Positions 14,925-17,260 of a stretch of 17,260 nucleotides of DNA are shown here, one piece after another. The number at the start of each line of letters is the position of its first letter. Position 1 is the first letter of the stretch. The position numbers were made by a program, and so were the translations under genes. The notes below the pieces were generated by a model. The model was not told the origin of the DNA. It saw only the letters and a program-made list of their open reading frames with translations, and did not search any database. The stretch covers positions 1 to 17,260 of the forward strand of contig JAGGYV010000273.1 of assembly GCA_021162325.1 (NCBI GenBank), read 5' to 3'. Source of the stretch: Desulfobacteraceae bacterium (GTDB lineage: Bacteria > Desulfobacterota > Desulfobacteria > Desulfobacterales > Desulfosalsimonadaceae).

Positions 14925-14983
14925 GAAGCTTTTCATGGTGACGAATCACCACTATATCGAAAAATAACTTATCAATTGTGAAA
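14925..14983 (+). repeat. Dispersed palindromic repeat, copy D
   Basis: Direct neighbour of copy C in the same orientation, offset 82 bases. The hairpin is TGGTGA-CGAA-TCACCA (14936-14951), followed by AAAAATAACTTATC as in copy A. Its outer part decays toward the truncated end of the patatin gene at 15001. Confidence 0.8.
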
Positions 14984-15000
14984 GGGTCACTTCATTCCCG

Positions 15001-15390
15001 TTAAATAAGTTTGTCGCCATAATCAGTCGGCACTTGTAAATTTTCAAGTCGGTCATGCGTGAGGTGCCGCTGAATCCATGTTTTTAATGGTTTGGGGCTG
15101 CAAATATAATTCTGGAATGACATAAGTCCAGACAGGGTCCGCAACGACGAAACCGGAAAGACATCTTCCCTTCGAATTTTCAACCAGATTTGTTCAAGCC
15201 GGTCTGCACCGTTGGGGGTCGGATCAGATGCAAAAAAAGCCGCATTAATCGCCCCGACCGACGCACCCACAATAAAATCCGGAATGACCCCTGTTTTGGT
15301 AAACGCCTTGAGCATGCCCACCTGGACCGCCCCAAGGCTGCCGCCGCCGGCAAAAACAAACGCGGTTTTGAAGTTTAATTTTTTCTTCAT
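15001..15390 (-). pseudogene. Truncated patatin-like phospholipase
   Basis: Encodes 129 residues of the N-terminal part of a patatin-like acyl hydrolase. The oxyanion glycine loop FAGGGSLGAVQVG (13-25) and the nucleophile elbow GASVG (42-46, S44) are both intact. The family segment ERLEDLxVP appears here as DRLENLQVP (113-121). Bacterial patatin proteins usually continue for another 130-200 residues and need the aspartate of a later DGG/DGA motif to complete the Ser-Asp dyad; here the frame runs into unrelated sequence and stops. The end lies 18 bases from repeat copy D, so a deletion or rearrangement at the repeats may have removed the rest. The start overlaps the stop of the membrane-protein gene by four bases (ATGA), so the pair was once a coupled operon. 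Activity is unlikely. Confidence 0.75.
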
Positions 15391-16019
15391 TGTTTTTTTT
15401 TAAACAAATAATATTCAATAGCGGCAACGGCGATAAAAAAATATCCGAGCAGTTCAACTCCTTCTTCGGCGGCATTTTTAACGCATCTCATATAACCGTC
15501 CGCCATCACAGATTGCCATAAAATTTGATAGCCAAATAGCCGAGAAAAAACAAACACCGTTAAAAAGCCACAAAGCGAAATGCCAAATTCGGGCCGTTTT
15601 ATAAATTCAACCGCATCGCAAATAAAATTATCCTTATGCCGGTAAACCAAATACCCGAAACCCAAAGTTACCATCATGGCCATTATTTTCCAGCATCCAT
15701 CAAAAATAGAGTCACAAAGAAAATCACATTCCCGGCAAAACGCCAGTGTGGCAAGCCCTGACATCAATATGGCAAACGATCGTTTCGGACGGGTTCGCGT
15801 GCCGGATATCCAAAATATAGCCACAGTCAGCACAAGCAACATTTCCTGGACAAATTCGGTATATGAAATTTCAACAAAATTTTTTTTATCTCCAAGCAAT
15901 GGCCACTGGGCATCAGCAAAAATAATCAGATTAATACCCGCAACAAAGCCCCCGTAAACAATAATTTTAACAATAGCGCTTCGGATAAGTAATTTTTCGC
16001 TTTGGTTTGTCTTCAACAT
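15387..16019 (-). CDS. Conserved six-helix membrane protein, unknown function
   Basis: 210 residues with about six hydrophobic segments (near 15-36, 57-74, 81-96, 110-127, 146-166 and 188-205). An acidic-arginine signature FCRECDFLCD (94-103) sits at a membrane edge. Near the C-terminus is VKNAAEEGVELLGY (180-193), preceded by FSRLFGYQ. I have the impression that the FSRLFG plus VKNxAEEGxELLGY pattern marks an uncharacterised bacterial membrane family, but I can give it no name or function. The positively charged ends (KKK) suggest a cytoplasmic C-terminus. The gene overlaps the start of the truncated patatin gene (ATGA), implying co-translation. The ribosome site is weak and AT-rich. Confidence 0.75.
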   Translation of the reverse strand: MLKTNQSEKLLIRSAIVKIIVYGGFVAGINLIIFADAQWPLLGDKKNFVEISYTEFVQEMLLVLTVAIFWISGTRTRPKRSFAILMSGLATLAFCRECDFLCDSIFDGCWKIMAMMVTLGFGYLVYRHKDNFICDAVEFIKRPEFGISLCGFLTVFVFSRLFGYQILWQSVMADGYMRCVKNAAEEGVELLGYFFIAVAAIEYYLFKKKQ

Positions 16020-16530
16020 TTTTTATGCACTCAAACTTTGTGTCGGCAGCATGCACGCGGTGGGTGTGAGAGTTCATCCTATATTTTCGGGCTATTATGA
16101 CATATCGCACAATCTTCCGGGGCAGGAAACATCTCTTATTTAGAGCCTTTCAGAATATTATCCACTAAAACAAGGAAACACACGAAAAAAATGACTGTCA
16201 ATGCAATTAAAAAATTTCCTTTCCTCCATGATTAAGTTAAATAGCGGTTGAATGGAAACTCAACCTCATGTTTTACTATGTTTCGCCCATTCAATTTTAT
16301 ATCGATAAATATTTGATTTTCATAGGTTATTGAAAAAATATGGACGCCAATATTTTAAATATTATAAAAATCGACCAATTTTATCAATATAAAAGTAAAA
16401 CTCCGGGAACATTAAAAGACATATTAAATACACTATCCGGAGTTAATGATGGATTTGGTATTAAAAAAACGATAGCAGCCGATACCGGGATTTCTTCAGA
16501 TGAACATATTGAAATAATAAAATATTTAAT
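16020..16530. other. AT-rich intergenic stretch
   Basis: Contains a possible broken 30-residue membrane peptide on the minus strand (16136-16229) and a low-confidence 73-codon frame at 16340-16561. No clear terminator or promoter was identified; the sequence is strongly AT-biased, so short motif matches here mean little. Confidence 0.5.
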
Positions 16531-16561
16531 TTATCTGACAGCCTTTTGGTTGTATGACTGA
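16340..16561 (+). CDS. Doubtful 73-residue open frame
   Basis: Opens MDANILNIIKIDQFYQYK and ends KYLIYLTAFWLYD, with a central segment SGVNDGFGIKKTIAADTGISSDEH. No family recognised. There is no good ribosome site (only AGGTTATTGAAAAAAT), and the last 31 bases lie antisense to the end of the GntR-type regulator. The composition looks like that of the surrounding non-coding DNA, although the middle of the peptide is not obviously random. Kept as a possible small gene only. Confidence 0.22.
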   Translation: MDANILNIIKIDQFYQYKSKTPGTLKDILNTLSGVNDGFGIKKTIAADTGISSDEHIEIIKYLIYLTAFWLYD

Positions 16562-17226
16562 TTCAGGCTGTCAATAACCACTTCAATATGGGCCGTGCAG
16601 AAATCCTTGAATGCTTTTGCAGCACCTTCAGGATCTTGTTTGATGATGCTTTCGTAAGCCCGCCGGAGATGCGTGACGACTGTTTTTAACTGATCCGGTA
16701 AACAGGTGATGGATGCCAACTGGACCCGTTCCGCCGTGGGCATGAGTTCTATTGCAATTCTTTCGATCATGGGGTTCCCGGCGATCTTTAATAGCTTATG
16801 CGCCATTTGGGTCACATTGATGATATAGAGTTTAAAATCATTGCCCTCAATACTTGTTTCCAGTTTGTTCATCATTTTTTCAAGTTCCGCAACGTCATCC
16901 GGTGAGACATTTTCCGCCGCCTTTGAAAATACAAACTGGTAGATGACAATCGCTGTCTCATAGAGATGTTGTATTCTGTCTATCGACAACGCGGTCACCT
17001 GGTAGCTTCCTTTCGGGGTTCGCTCCACCAGCCAGATTTGTTCCAGCATGCGAAGGGCGTCTCTTACCGGGCTTCGGCTCACCTCCAGTTCTTTTGAAAT
17101 TTTAGTCTCAAATATCAGTTCGCCCGGTTTTAAGTCATTATGAACAATTTTATTACCTATCAGATGAAAAATCTGATCAGATAAATTATTTCGGGCCAGT
17201 AAATTGTTTTGTGCCAGTTGTTTCAT
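16531..17226 (-). CDS. GntR-family transcriptional regulator, FCD (FadR-like) subgroup
   Basis: 231 residues, standard for the subgroup. The winged helix-turn-helix spans about 12-78: LKPGELIFETKISKELEVSRSPVRDALRMLE is recognition-helix style (30-62) and RTPKGSYQVT is the wing. The all-helical FCD ligand domain follows (about 85-218). H143, H186 and H213 match the histidines that bind metal in FCD domains, while the usual acidic partner two turns before the first histidine appears as N137; whether metal is bound is open. Such proteins are usually repressors relieved by an organic acid or acyl ligand. AGGA precedes the ATG by about eight bases. The gene it controls is not apparent: the upstream side leaves the window after 34 bases, so a divergent operon beyond the edge is likely. 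Confidence 0.9.
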   Translation of the reverse strand: MKQLAQNNLLARNNLSDQIFHLIGNKIVHNDLKPGELIFETKISKELEVSRSPVRDALRMLEQIWLVERTPKGSYQVTALSIDRIQHLYETAIVIYQFVFSKAAENVSPDDVAELEKMMNKLETSIEGNDFKLYIINVTQMAHKLLKIAGNPMIERIAIELMPTAERVQLASITCLPDQLKTVVTHLRRAYESIIKQDPEGAAKAFKDFCTAHIEVVIDSLNQSYNQKAVR

Positions 17227-17260
17227 CAGAATTCCTGTTTTAATGGATGCGGGTTAATTA

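Larger units (their letters stand above)
14525..15000. other. Intergenic stretch between efflux operon and truncated patatin gene
   Basis: 476 bases with no gene I can support. Its last third holds two direct copies of the dispersed palindromic repeat. The first part (14540-14830) looks like decayed sequence. Near 14807-14832 a possible ribosome site (AAGGGA) precedes an ATG at 14818 whose frame stops after three codons, which could be the stub of a lost gene. No clear terminator is seen for the efflux operon. Confidence 0.5.

Overview
The window looks like chromosome of a Gram-negative sulfate-reducing-type bacterium, most probably a member of the Desulfobacterota (Desulfobacterales). This rests on protein style: an HdrD/GlpC-like cysteine-rich Fe-S protein, a PAS-sigma54 regulator with a cysteine-bearing PAS domain, an alginate-export-type porin and an RND efflux operon. 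It also rests on the many AT-rich intergenic palindromic repeats. No sequence search was possible, so the lineage is an inference. No rRNA, tRNA, CRISPR array or intact insertion sequence was seen.

Layout. 1-1070 is a long non-coding, repeat-rich stretch with two inverted-repeat elements, a minus-strand terminator and a possible 46-residue mini-gene. 1071-2678 encodes an outer-membrane beta-barrel porin. 3006-4304 encodes a soluble double [4Fe-4S] plus double CCG-domain oxidoreductase. A 127-bp imperfect palindrome (4349-4475) precedes an exported two-domain rhodanese (4522-5406). A PAS-AAA-Fis sigma54 activator (5470-6873, minus) converges on it. Divergent from that activator lies a three-gene plus-strand group: thioredoxin (7292-7618), a small exported protein built by a recent internal duplication (7713-8141), and a DUF4242-like small protein (8274-8588). 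A candidate sigma54 promoter lies at 7142-7157, upstream of this group. 8806-14524 is a compact tripartite efflux operon (TolC-like, membrane-fusion protein, RND pump) with ATGA overlaps at both junctions. After a repeat-filled gap come two coupled minus-strand genes, a six-helix membrane protein (15387-16019) and a patatin-like protein cut off after about 120 residues (15001-15390). A complete GntR/FCD regulator (16531-17226, minus) closes the window.

Working together. The efflux genes form one pump spanning both membranes. The sigma54 activator, the divergent thioredoxin group with its candidate -24/-12 site, the exported rhodanese and the Fe-S oxidoreductase suggest a thiol/sulfur or redox theme. 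The regulatory link is inference.

Most distinctive signals: (i) four copies of a ~67-bp palindromic repeat (2819-2887, 5409-5475, 14837-14903, 14925-14983), one supplying the stop codon of the sigma54 regulator; (ii) the 156-bp in-frame duplication at 7755-8066, which copied part of a signal peptide, with a possible frameshift at a G-run just downstream; (iii) the truncated patatin gene next to two of those repeats. No convincing new defence or mobile system was found.
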